The notes under the pieces were generated by a model. That model was not told the DNA's origin, searched no databases, and saw only the letters and a list, made by a program, of their open reading frames with translations. Positions 1-8,198 of a DNA stretch of 64,000 nucleotides are shown here, one piece after another. Both the position numbers and the translations under genes were made by a program. This DNA comes from Polyangium fumosum (lineage in GTDB: Bacteria > Myxococcota_A > Polyangia > Polyangiales > Polyangiaceae). Numbering within the stretch: position 1 is the first letter of the stretch; each line of letters begins with the position of its first letter. Location: positions 1-64,000 of the forward strand of contig NZ_SSMQ01000031.1 of assembly GCF_005144585.1 (NCBI RefSeq), read 5' to 3'.

Positions 1-2567
1 GGAGCGGCGGCGGCGGCGGGAGCGGCGGCGGCGGCGCGGGCGGGAGCGGCGGCGGCGGCGGCAGCGGCGGCGGCAGCGCGGTATGTTTGCCGCCTGCGGG
101 GACGCCGGCGTCCGGGACGGGCACCTGGTACGACGCGCCGAACCAGGCGTCGGTCGTCGTGCAGGACGCGGCGAGCTGCGCGCGGACGTACGTGCTCTCG
201 ACCACGGGGCCGCTGCGCGACGACAACCCGGCGAATCCGCGGACGATCACGGAGGTGCCTGGACAACCCGTGCTGCGGACGGGGCACGACATGCTCGACG
301 CGCTGTATGCGCTGGCCGTGGAGGAGGCGCGCGAGTGCTCGGTCTCGGCGATCAGCGATTATGCGTTCAATGGCGGCAATCCCCTCCCCTGCCCCCCAGG
401 CGGCTGCTTCGAGACGGGGCGGCTCTGGAAATACGTCTGGACGCGGGACACGTCGTATTCGGTGGCGCTCGGGCTCTCGCTGCTCGATCCGACGCGGGCG
501 AGAAACTCGATGGAGTTCAAGACGAGCCAGCGGCGCGACGGGACGAAGCGCGAGATCGTGCAGGACACGGGGACGGGCGGGAGTTATCCGATCTCCTCGG
601 ACCGCGTGGTGTGGGCGATGGGCGCGTTCGAGCTCTTGAAGCACCTCGACGGCGCGGAGCGGACGGCGTTCCGGGACCTCGCGTACGAGGCGATCACGAA
701 TACGGCCGAGCGGGATCGGCTCGTGGTGTGGGACAAGGCGGACGGGCTTTATCGCGGCGAGCAATCGTTCCTCGACTGGCGCGAGCAGACGTATCCCGGG
801 TGGGTCGCGACGGATACGGCGCAGATCGGGATGAGCAAGGCGCTCGGGACGAACATCGGGCACCTCGTGATGCTCGGCGTGGCCGTGAAGCTCGCGGAGG
901 AGAAGGGGGACGCGGCGGCGAGCCAGAAATACGCGGGCTGGGCGACGGCGCTGCGGGACGCGATCCGGGCGCGGCTCTTCTTGCCGGAGCGGCAGATGTA
1001 TTCGACGTTCGTGACGACGTACCTCGATCCGGCGCCGACGCTGCAATACGATCTCCTGGGTTCGGCGTTCGCGGTGCTGTTCGACGTGGCGACGAAGGCC
1101 GAGGCGGAGGAGATCGTGGCGCGGTATCCGCACCTGCCGAAGGGCCCGCCCGTGATCTGGCCGCAGCAGCAGGGGACGCGGATCTATCACAACCGCGCGA
1201 TCTGGCCGTTCGTGACGGCATTCTGGGCGAAGGCGGCCGCGAAGGCGGGCAACGCGGACGCGATCGACAACACGGTGCGCTCGCTCGTGCGCGGGGCGGC
1301 GCTGAACCTCTCCAACATGGAGAACTTCGAGGCCGTGACCGGGGCGAACTGGAAGGACGAGGGGCCGACGAGCGGGCCGGTGGTCAATTCGCAGAGGCAG
1401 CTCTGGAGCGTGGCCGGGTTCGTCGGGGTCGTGCACGACGTGATCTTCGGGCTCGAAGCGACGCAGACGGGACTCCGGTTCGCGCCGAAGATCACGCGGG
1501 GGCTCCGGAATACGCTCTTCGCCGGCATGGATGAAATCACGCTGTCGGGCATTCGGTACAAGGGGAAGCGGCTCTCGGTGAAGGTCAAGCTGCCGGCGGC
1601 GTCGGGCGACAATGGCGTGCTCGACGTGACGGCGGCGCGGCTCGACGGGCAGGACGTGGGGACGGGCTTCGTGGACGCGGCAGCGCTCGGGCAAGACAGC
1701 GTGTTCGAGATCGAGCTCGGCGCGGGCGCAGCGTCGACGAAGGGGATCACCGCGCTCGGGGACGCGGAGATCGCCGATTACAAGAACGTGTTCGGCCCGC
1801 ACACGCCCTCGATCACGAGCGTCGGGATCACGAACGATCGGGTGTTGCTCAATTTCTCGGTGACGGAGAATGCGAACGACGTGACGCTCAACGTGTACCG
1901 TGACGGGACACGGATCGCGCAGGACCTGCCCGGAGGCACGACGTCGTACGTGGACACGGGGAGCACAGAGCACACGACGAAGACGTATTGCTACACGGTG
2001 GAGGCCGTCTACAAGACGTCGGGCAACGCGTCCCAACGCGCGCGGCCCTGGTGTTACTGGGGGCCGAGCAATGCGCGGATCCAGTCGTTCGGCGCGCAGC
2101 AGAACTTTTCAGCGACGGGCGGGACGCTCGTCTTGAACCACGGCCGCTGGCATTACGAGAACTGGGGCGATCCCGGGCATACGATCACGGTGACAAACGT
2201 GACCGCGAAGCAATCGGGGCGGCATCTGCTCCAGGTGACGGCAGGCAACGGCGCAGGCGATTACACGACGGGGATCACCTGCGGCGTGAAGGCGATCGAG
2301 GTGTGGGACGGCGCGACACTCGTGGGCAGCGGGCAGCTCACGATGCCGCACCTCGCGACGTGGGACGACTGGCGTGATTCGAATTTCGTGCCGGTCGACC
2401 TCGTGGCCGGAAAGACCTATTCGATCGTGATCCGGGAGGATACCGGGTCGGGCAACATGAGCGACTTCGCCCATTTCGCCTCGTACAACGGCATGGGCGG
2501 CCAGAGCGGGCGCTTCAACAAGGTGAACATCTCGGAGCTGAAGGTGCTCGCGATCGGCTTGCCTTGA
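1..2567 (+). CDS. exported (alpha/alpha)6-barrel glycosidase-like protein, 5' end outside window
   Basis: The frame (codons starting at base 3) is open from the window edge, so the start and any signal peptide lie upstream. The first ~28 visible residues are a Ser/Gly linker, as often follows a myxobacterial export signal or lipid anchor. The next ~500 residues look like an (alpha/alpha)6-barrel glycosidase of the GH15/GH37/GH63 type: YVWTRDTSYSV, DTGTGGSYPIS and IYHNRAIWPFV resemble loops that line the substrate cleft in that clan. A beta-sandwich, a fibronectin-III-like module (about 1790-2050) and a C-terminal jelly-roll-like region that could bind sugar follow. Export and action on an alpha-glucan or similar glycan are inferred; the family and substrate cannot be fixed by eye. 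A dispersed hairpin element begins seven bases after the stop. Confidence 0.7.
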   Translation, partial: SGGGGGSGGGGAGGSGGGGGSGGGSAVCLPPAGTPASGTGTWYDAPNQASVVVQDAASCARTYVLSTTGPLRDDNPANPRTITEVPGQPVLRTGHDMLDALYALAVEEARECSVSAISDYAFNGGNPLPCPPGGCFETGRLWKYVWTRDTSYSVALGLSLLDPTRARNSMEFKTSQRRDGTKREIVQDTGTGGSYPISSDRVVWAMGAFELLKHLDGAERTAFRDLAYEAITNTAERDRLVVWDKADGLYRGEQSFLDWREQTYPGWVATDTAQIGMSKALGTNIGHLVMLGVAVKLAEEKGDAAASQKYAGWATALRDAIRARLFLPERQMYSTFVTTYLDPAPTLQYDLLGSAFAVLFDVATKAEAEEIVARYPHLPKGPPVIWPQQQGTRIYHNRAIWPFVTAFWAKAAAKAGNADAIDNTVRSLVRGAALNLSNMENFEAVTGANWKDEGPTSGPVVNSQRQLWSVAGFVGVVHDVIFGLEATQTGLRFAPKITRGLRNTLFAGMDEITLSGIRYKGKRLSVKVKLPAASGDNGVLDVTAARLDGQDVGTGFVDAAALGQDSVFEIELGAGAASTKGITALGDAEIADYKNVFGPHTPSITSVGITNDRVLLNFSVTENANDVTLNVYRDGTRIAQDLPGGTTSYVDTGSTEHTTKTYCYTVEAVYKTSGNASQRARPWCYWGPSNARIQSFGAQQNFSATGGTLVLNHGRWHYENWGDPGHTITVTNVTAKQSGRHLLQVTAGNGAGDYTTGITCGVKAIEVWDGATLVGSGQLTMPHLATWDDWRDSNFVPVDLVAGKTYSIVIREDTGSGNMSDFAHFASYNGMGGQSGRFNKVNISELKVLAIGLP

Positions 2568-2573
2568 GCCACT

Positions 2574-2907
2574 GCGCCGGGGCGCTGCCCCGGACCCCGC
2601 GGGGGCTGTCCGCCCCTCGACCCGGACCAGGCACGGCCTGGACCGAAATGGAAGAACTGCGCTCCGCGCAGTTCTTCCAACGGGCCGGTGGCAAGACTGT
2701 AGAGGTACGTCTCGAGCCAGCGACGGGCACGTGGCCCGTTGAGCCCGCAGCGCTGCCGTTTTGGTTGGCAGGATCGTCGCCGATCTTGCCACCGGCTGTT
2801 CGATGAACTGCGCACTGCGCAGTTCATCGTCCTGGGTCCAGCGCCTCGCTGGTCCGGGTCCAGGGGTGGACAACCCCTGGTCGGGCCCGGGGTGAAACCC
2901 CGGCGCT
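2574..2907. repeat. dispersed multi-hairpin element, copy 1 (full)
   Basis: This copy fills the gap between two convergent genes. Four hairpins are followed by a ~120-bp centre and then by the mirror image of the same four. Outer stems are CCGGGGC/GCCCCGG (2577-2593) and CCGGGGT/ACCCCGG (2887-2903). Inner stems are 12 bp around AACTGCGC (2651-2677) and 14 bp (2801-2829). Related copies lie at 13823-14130, 35840-36147 and 46052-46360, with a half copy at 19252-19362. The short frames inside are not coding. Bidirectional transcription termination is a plausible role; mobility in trans is inferred. Confidence 0.85.
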
Positions 2908-2913
2908 ACGCCC

Positions 2914-3810
2914 TCAGAGCACGATCGTCCGCCGCCCCTCGACGATGACTCGTCGTTCGAGGTGCGCGCGGACGGCGCGGGAGAGCACGACGCGCTCGAC
3001 GTCGCGGCCGGTGCGGGCCATTTCGTCGGGGCCCATGGCGTGTGTGACGCGTGCGACGTCTTGCTCGATGATGGGGCCTTGATCGAGGTCCTTCGTCGCG
3101 TAATGGGCGGTGGCGCCGATCATCTTTACGCCGCGCGCGTGGGCCTGATGGTAAGGCTTGGCGCCCTGGAAGGCGGGCAGGAAGCCGTGGTGGATGTTGA
3201 TGACGGGCGGCGCCTCGTTCAGGAATTCCTCGGTGAGGACCTGCATGTAACGGGCGAGCACGACGAGATCCACGTGGTGACGCCGGCAGAGCTCCAGGAT
3301 TCGCTTTTCTTGCTCGCGTTTCGTGTCGGCTGTCACGGGCAGGCAAAAGAACGGAATGCGGAAGCTCTCGGCGACGGGCTCGAGGGTGGGGTGGTTCGAG
3401 AGGACGAGCGGGATCTCGCACGGCAATTCGCCGGAGCGTTGCCGGAGGACGAGGTCGTAGAGGCAGGCCGGGTCCTTCGTGACGAGGATGGCGACGCGCT
3501 GCACCTGGTCGCCGTACCGGACGGACCAGGTGGCCGAGAGGGTTTGCGCGAGGTCGCCAAAGGCGCGCTCGAGGGCGGCGCGGGTCGAGGAGCCACCGAG
3601 GGCCGCGCTCGCGGCGGGGGCAGAGAGGCCCGAGACGTCGACGACCATCCGCATGAAGAACCGCGGGCCGCCCTCGACGTGGACGTCGGTGTGGTTGCCG
3701 GCGTCGATGATGTTGAGGCCGGCGGTGTAGAAGAAGCCGGCGAGGCGCGCGACGAGGCCAGGCTGATCGGGCGCGGCGACGAGGAACGTGGCGTGGACGG
3801 TGGAGCTCAT
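2914..3810 (-). CDS. purU: formyltetrahydrofolate deformylase
   Basis: The enzyme hydrolyses 10-formyl-tetrahydrofolate to formate and tetrahydrofolate, supplying formate for purine synthesis and balancing one-carbon pools in the cytoplasm. The 298-residue product has an N-terminal ACT domain (about 1-85, including VAAPDQPGLVARLAGFF) and a formyltransferase-fold catalytic domain (about 105-298). The family catalytic residues are visible as N205 and H207 in NIHHGFLP and D243 in LDQGPII. The ATG at 3810 was chosen because the ACT domain starts directly after it and the length fits the family (about 280-300); the frame stays open upstream to 4278, but that part runs antisense to gpmA. The gene is convergent with the glycosidase gene and divergent from gpmA. 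Confidence 0.93.
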   Translation of the reverse strand: MSSTVHATFLVAAPDQPGLVARLAGFFYTAGLNIIDAGNHTDVHVEGGPRFFMRMVVDVSGLSAPAASAALGGSSTRAALERAFGDLAQTLSATWSVRYGDQVQRVAILVTKDPACLYDLVLRQRSGELPCEIPLVLSNHPTLEPVAESFRIPFFCLPVTADTKREQEKRILELCRRHHVDLVVLARYMQVLTEEFLNEAPPVINIHHGFLPAFQGAKPYHQAHARGVKMIGATAHYATKDLDQGPIIEQDVARVTHAMGPDEMARTGRDVERVVLSRAVRAHLERRVIVEGRRTIVL

Positions 3811-3985
3811 CGGGTCGCCTCCGTTAGTCGAACGACGGCCCGAAGGCGAGCGGGATCGACGCGGCGCGGCGCGGCCCGGCGTTCCCTCGGGACGAGACGC
3901 TTGACGCCGGACGGAGGGCGCGCGATGCCCCCCGAGCGGCCCCGTTGTGAGGCCGGATGGTAGCTCTCTGAAAGGGAAGAACGCG

Positions 3986-4732
3986 ATGCACAAGCTCGTC
4001 CTCCTCCGCCATGGCGAGAGCCAGTGGAACAAGGAAAACCGCTTCACGGGTTGGGTCGACGTGCCGCTCAGCGAAAAGGGCGTCGAGGAGGCGCGCGGCG
4101 CCGCGCAGATGATCGCGGCCGAGGGGCTCACGTTCGACGTGGCGTACTCGTCGGTGCTCAAGCGTGCCATCAAGACGCTGTGGATCGTGCTGGAAGAGCT
4201 CGATCGGATGTGGATCCCCGTCACCGAGAGCTGGCGGGTGAACGAGCGGATGTACGGATCGCTGCAAGGGCTCGACAAGGCCGAGACGGTGGCGAAGCAC
4301 GGCGAGGCGCAGGTGAAGGTCTGGCGCCGGAGCTACGACACGCCGCCGCCCGCGATGACCGAAGACGACCCGCGCTGGCCCGGGAAGGATCCGCGATATG
4401 CCTCGCTCCGCAAGGAGGAGATCCCGGGGAGCGAATCGCTCAAGGACACGGTGGCGCGGTTCCTGCCGTTCTGGGAGTCCGATATCGCGCCGGCCATCCG
4501 GAGCGGCAAACGCGTGATCATCGCCGCACACGGCAACAGCCTGCGCGCGCTGGTGAAGCACCTCGACGGGATCTCGGATTCGGAGATCGTCGAGCTGAAC
4601 ATCCCGACGGGCGTGCCGCTGCTGTACGAGCTCGACAAGGATCTGAAGCCGATCTCGCGCCGGTACCTCGGCGACGAGGAGGCGGCGAAGGCAAAAGCCC
4701 AGGCCGTCGCGAATCAGATCAAGGCGCGATAA
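3986..4732 (+). CDS. gpmA: 2,3-bisphosphoglycerate-dependent phosphoglycerate mutase
   Basis: It interconverts 3- and 2-phosphoglycerate in glycolysis and gluconeogenesis. The 248-residue product begins [15 protein letters not shown], giving the phosphohistidine motif R8-H9-G10; the second catalytic histidine is in [14 protein letters not shown], and [13 protein letters not shown] carries the conserved Glu/Arg region of the dPGM family. The length matches bacterial dPGM (about 230-250). The ATG at 3986 puts the RHG motif at its usual position and has AAGGGAAG 8-15 bases upstream; an in-frame extension to 3947 is unlikely. The gene is divergent from purU and ends seven bases before the stop of the convergent PAS-STAS gene. 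Confidence 0.95.
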   Translation: MHKLVLLRHGESQWNKENRFTGWVDVPLSEKGVEEARGAAQMIAAEGLTFDVAYSSVLKRAIKTLWIVLEELDRMWIPVTESWRVNERMYGSLQGLDKAETVAKHGEAQVKVWRRSYDTPPPAMTEDDPRWPGKDPRYASLRKEEIPGSESLKDTVARFLPFWESDIAPAIRSGKRVIIAAHGNSLRALVKHLDGISDSEIVELNIPTGVPLLYELDKDLKPISRRYLGDEEAAKAKAQAVANQIKAR

Positions 4733-4739
4733 ATCGCTG

Positions 4740-5561
4740 TCAACGCCGCGGCGATCCTCGTCGCAATGCGAGCGCCCGTGACAATCCCTGTTTCAGGGTG
4801 GCGCAGGTCGCCATTGCACCGAGATCGAGGCCTCCTTCGACGAAGGTGCGGGCGGATTCCGCGCTGATGCCGACGAGGATCGTGCGGCAGCCGAGCAGGG
4901 CGAGGGCGCGCACCGCGCGGACGAGCAGCTCGGCCCCGGCGGCGTCGGGCAGGCCTGCGCCTGTGATGTCGATGAGCACCGTCTCCGTACCGCGCTGGCT
5001 GACGGCGGCGAGAATGCTCTCGATGGCGTGCCCTGCCCGCCCCTGCGAGAGGGCGCCGACGAGCGGTAATAGCAAAATGCCCTCCCATATTTCGAGCACG
5101 GGCACGACGAGGCCGTCGATGACGCGCTCCTGCGCCGCGATGATGGCTTGTTGCCGCGCGGCTTCGGCTTCGAAGAGATCGGTCTGGCGGGCGTGCTCCA
5201 TCTGGTCGGTGATATCCATGATGAGCCCGTAAAGCCCTACCACGGCCTGCGACGCGTCGCGAACTGGCACCTTGCGTGTCCAGAGGACCTTGCGCTTGCC
5301 ATCGCCGAGCGAGATCGTCTCCTCGTTGAGATCGGGCCGGCCTGTCTCGAAGACCATGTCGTCGTGCTTCCAGAACACGTCGACCTGATCGGGCGGGAAA
5401 AAATCAGGGTCGCTTCGGCCGCGGATCTCTTCGGAGGGCCGGCCGAGGAGCTCGCAAAATGCGCGATTGAATGCGACCCACCGGTGCTGCCGATCCTTGA
5501 AAAACATCGGATCCGGCATTCCGTCGACGAGCTCTTGGAGCAGGCTGGTCTCGGTGCTCAT
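4740..5561 (-). CDS. PAS-STAS (RsbR-like) regulatory protein
   Basis: This 273-residue cytoplasmic protein has an N-terminal PAS domain (about 8-125; DPMFFKDRQHRWVAFNRAF and the PAC segment VPVRDASQAVVGLYGLIMDIT), a helical linker (about 130-155) and a C-terminal STAS domain (about 155-265; VLIDITGAGLPDAAG, GCRTILVGIS). That order matches RsbR-type co-antagonists, which in Bacillus form stressosomes with RsbS and RsbT. Neither partner is next to it, so a stressosome role is inference. A second PAS-STAS gene with the same STAS signature lies at 56987. The STAS phospho-acceptor candidate is the Thr in DITG. A palindrome cluster about 95-120 bp upstream might control it. Confidence 0.85.
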   Translation of the reverse strand: MSTETSLLQELVDGMPDPMFFKDRQHRWVAFNRAFCELLGRPSEEIRGRSDPDFFPPDQVDVFWKHDDMVFETGRPDLNEETISLGDGKRKVLWTRKVPVRDASQAVVGLYGLIMDITDQMEHARQTDLFEAEAARQQAIIAAQERVIDGLVVPVLEIWEGILLLPLVGALSQGRAGHAIESILAAVSQRGTETVLIDITGAGLPDAAGAELLVRAVRALALLGCRTILVGISAESARTFVEGGLDLGAMATCATLKQGLSRALALRRGSPRR

Positions 5562-5654
5562 CGTTGCCTCCCTCGCTGGAAAACAGTGGCGCTACGGTTC
5601 CACCGTACACCACGTCGTCGCGTTCTCGCGAGCGCAAGCAAGGATATGGACACC

Positions 5655-5683
5655 GCATTGCAATGCGTTACGAAAGGTAACGC
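5655..5683. promoter_or_regulatory. overlapping palindromes between uvrD and the PAS-STAS gene
   Basis: A perfect 12-bp palindrome, GCATTGCAATGC (5655-5666), shares its edge with a 7-bp-stem hairpin, GCGTTAC-gaaag-GTAACGC (5665-5683). The pair is about 30 bp after the uvrD stop and about 95-120 bp before the PAS-STAS start, both on the minus strand. It could be an operator for the PAS-STAS gene or a weak terminator for uvrD; there is no T-run. Confidence 0.35.
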
Positions 5684-5713
5684 GTCAGGGCCCTGTGTTG
5701 ACCGTGACGGGGG

Positions 5714-8044
5714 TTACTCGGTGCGGAGGAATCGTGCTTTGATTCGCTTCACGCCCCAGCCGGAGAACTTGACGGTGGCGATCGGGTCGTCGCCGGGGTC
5801 GACGTCGATGATGGCGCCGACGCCGAACTTCTCGTGCATCACGCGTGCTCCGCGTGCGAGGCCGCCCTCGCTGGAGGCCTCGCCTGGCTCGCGCTCGATG
5901 TAGCGCTCCCCGGGGGCGCGTGCGGGCGTGGACGGGGAGCGCGTAGAGAAGGAGCGTGCGGGCGCGTCGCTGCCGCGGTCCATGGGATGCGACCAGGGCC
6001 CGCGCGGACGCGCGGGTTCGTCGCGGTGCCCGTCGCGGTAGCCGTCGCGGAAGGAGCGCTCGCTCGACGCCGCGGCCGTCATGAGGGGCTTTACGGAGGC
6101 GACGGGGAAGTCGGTAATGAAGCGACTCGGGACGCCGAAGCGCGTGTTGCCGAAGATCATGCGTCGCGCCGTGTGCGTGACGAAGAGCCGCTCGCGGGCG
6201 CGCGTGACGGCGACGTACGCGAGGCGGCGCTCCTCTTCGATGTCCTCGTTGCGCTTGGGATCCGGGCCCTTGAAGGGAAAGAGCTCGTCCTCCATGCCCG
6301 TGATGAAGACCGTATCGAACTCGAGGCCCTTGGCCGCGTGCACGGTCATCATCGAGACGCGCGGCGCGTCTTCGAGCGCGTCGATGTCGCTCGAGAGCGT
6401 GACGCGCTCGAGGTAGCCGGAGAGCGTGCCGACCTGGCCCGCTGCCGCGGCCTCGGCCTCGTAATCGAGGATGGAGCCCACGAGCTCCTGGAGGTTCTGC
6501 TTGCGCGCGTCGCTCTCGGCGCTGTCGTCCTCGTCGAGCATCCGCGCGTAGCCCGTGCGTTCGAGGACCTCGCGCGCGAGGTCGCTCGGCGGCGCCGAGG
6601 CGGCTTTTTCGCGCAGGCCTTCGATGAGATCACGGAAGGCGAGCAAGCTCTTCTTCGCGGCCGTGCCGAGGCCGCCGCGATCCGTGAGGGGGAGGATCGC
6701 CTCGTAGAGCGGCACGTTGAGCGCGTTCGCGACCTGCGTGAGCCTGTCGAGCGTGGCGCCGCCGATCTTGCGCGCAGGGACGTTGATGATGCGCTCGAGG
6801 TCGACGTCGCTCTTCGGGTTGTCGAGGATGCGCAGGTACGAGAGACCGTCCTTCACCTCGGCGCGCTCGAAGAAGCGCATGCCGCCGACGATCTGGTAGG
6901 GGATGCGCTCGGCGCGCAGGACCTCTTCGAGCACGCGGGACTGGGCGTGCACGCGGTAGAAGATCGCGACCTCGCCGAGCGGGACGCCACGGGCCTGGGC
7001 CTCGCGGACACGCTCGGCCACCCACGCGGCCTCGTCGTGCTCGTTCTGCGCGGCCACGACGACAACGGGCTCGCCGGGGTCGCGCGCGGTCCAGAGCTCC
7101 TTCGGCTCGCGATCCTTGGCCGGCTTGATCACGCCGAGCGCGGCCCGGACGACGTTGCCCGTGGACCTGTAGTTCTGCTCCAGCTTGACGATGGCGGCGT
7201 CGGGGAAGTCGCGCCGGAAGTTCCGGACGATGCGGACGTCGGCGCCGCGCCAGCGGTAGATGCTCTGGTCGTCGTCGCCGACGACGCAGAGGTTGCGGCT
7301 CGCGGCGAGCGCGCGCACGAGGCGGTACTGCACCTGGTTCACGTCCTGGAACTCGTCGACGAGGACGTACCGGAAGCGCGCGCGGAGATCGTCGCCGGCG
7401 AGGCTCTTCGGGTCCTCGGCGATGCGGAGGACCGAGAGGATGAGGTCGTCGAAGTCGACGGCGTTCGCCTTGCGGAGGTAGCGCTCGTAGCCCTCGTAGA
7501 CCTTGAGGATCGCGTCGTCGAAGAAGCCCTGCGGCTCGAAGGCGTCGGGGCCGCGGCCCTCTTGCTTCTCCTTGTGGATGCGCGAGAGGACCTGCCGCGG
7601 CGGGTAGCGCTTGTCGTCGAGCGAGAGCTCCTTCAAGACCCGCGCGACGACTGCGCGCTGGTCGGAGTCGTCGTAGATGACGAAGTTGCGCTCGAGGCCG
7701 GCCGCGTCGTGGAAGCGGCGGAGCAGGCGCGCGCACGTCGCATGGAAGGTGCCGATCCAGAGCTCTTTGGCGATCTCGTCGCCCGCGAGGCTCGCGATGC
7801 GGCGGCGCATCTCGCCGGCCGCCTTGTTCGTGAACGTCACGGCGAGCACGCGGTACGGGGGCACGCGGTGCACGGCGAGCAGGTTCGCGATGCGGTAGGT
7901 GATGACGCGTGTCTTGCCGCTGCCCGCGCCCGCGAACACGACGAGCGGGCCCTCGGCGTGGGCCACGGCCCGCGCCTGGGGCTCGTTGAGCTCGTCCGCC
8001 GGCTCGGGGAACGCCGGCGGAGGAAAGGCCACCAGATCCGTCAC
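5714..8044 (-). CDS. uvrD: UvrD/PcrA-family superfamily 1 DNA helicase
   Basis: This ATP-dependent 3'-5' DNA helicase would act in nucleotide excision and mismatch repair or in clearing blocked forks. All SF1A motifs are readable: Walker A GAGSGKT (about residues 39-45), VDEFQDVN (motif II), GDDDQSIYRWRGA (III), LEQNYRST (IV), MTVHAAKGLEFD (V) and EEERRLAYVAVTRAR (VI). A basic, disordered linker follows, then a C-terminal module GVGAIIDVDPGDDPIATVKFSGWGVKRI of the PcrA/UvrD Tudor-like type that contacts RNA polymerase in other bacteria. The GTG at 8044 (776 residues) was chosen because the frame upstream of it would overlap the divergent gene at 8199 and shows no homology; no strong ribosome site supports it, so the start is the least certain part. 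Confidence 0.92.
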   Translation of the reverse strand: MTDLVAFPPPAFPEPADELNEPQARAVAHAEGPLVVFAGAGSGKTRVITYRIANLLAVHRVPPYRVLAVTFTNKAAGEMRRRIASLAGDEIAKELWIGTFHATCARLLRRFHDAAGLERNFVIYDDSDQRAVVARVLKELSLDDKRYPPRQVLSRIHKEKQEGRGPDAFEPQGFFDDAILKVYEGYERYLRKANAVDFDDLILSVLRIAEDPKSLAGDDLRARFRYVLVDEFQDVNQVQYRLVRALAASRNLCVVGDDDQSIYRWRGADVRIVRNFRRDFPDAAIVKLEQNYRSTGNVVRAALGVIKPAKDREPKELWTARDPGEPVVVVAAQNEHDEAAWVAERVREAQARGVPLGEVAIFYRVHAQSRVLEEVLRAERIPYQIVGGMRFFERAEVKDGLSYLRILDNPKSDVDLERIINVPARKIGGATLDRLTQVANALNVPLYEAILPLTDRGGLGTAAKKSLLAFRDLIEGLREKAASAPPSDLAREVLERTGYARMLDEDDSAESDARKQNLQELVGSILDYEAEAAAAGQVGTLSGYLERVTLSSDIDALEDAPRVSMMTVHAAKGLEFDTVFITGMEDELFPFKGPDPKRNEDIEEERRLAYVAVTRARERLFVTHTARRMIFGNTRFGVPSRFITDFPVASVKPLMTAAASSERSFRDGYRDGHRDEPARPRGPWSHPMDRGSDAPARSFSTRSPSTPARAPGERYIEREPGEASSEGGLARGARVMHEKFGVGAIIDVDPGDDPIATVKFSGWGVKRIKARFLRTE

Positions 8045-8198
8045 GGAGGGGGCCGTAGCACGTGGCTCCGCGCGATGGGAGGCCCATACGCTTGACGCAG
8101 GGACCGTCCGCCCGCACGACACACTCCCCGAGCCACATTTTCCCTTCGAAAAGCTCGCGACATCCTCCCTCTCCTTCGGCACCCTCCTTTTCAAACCG

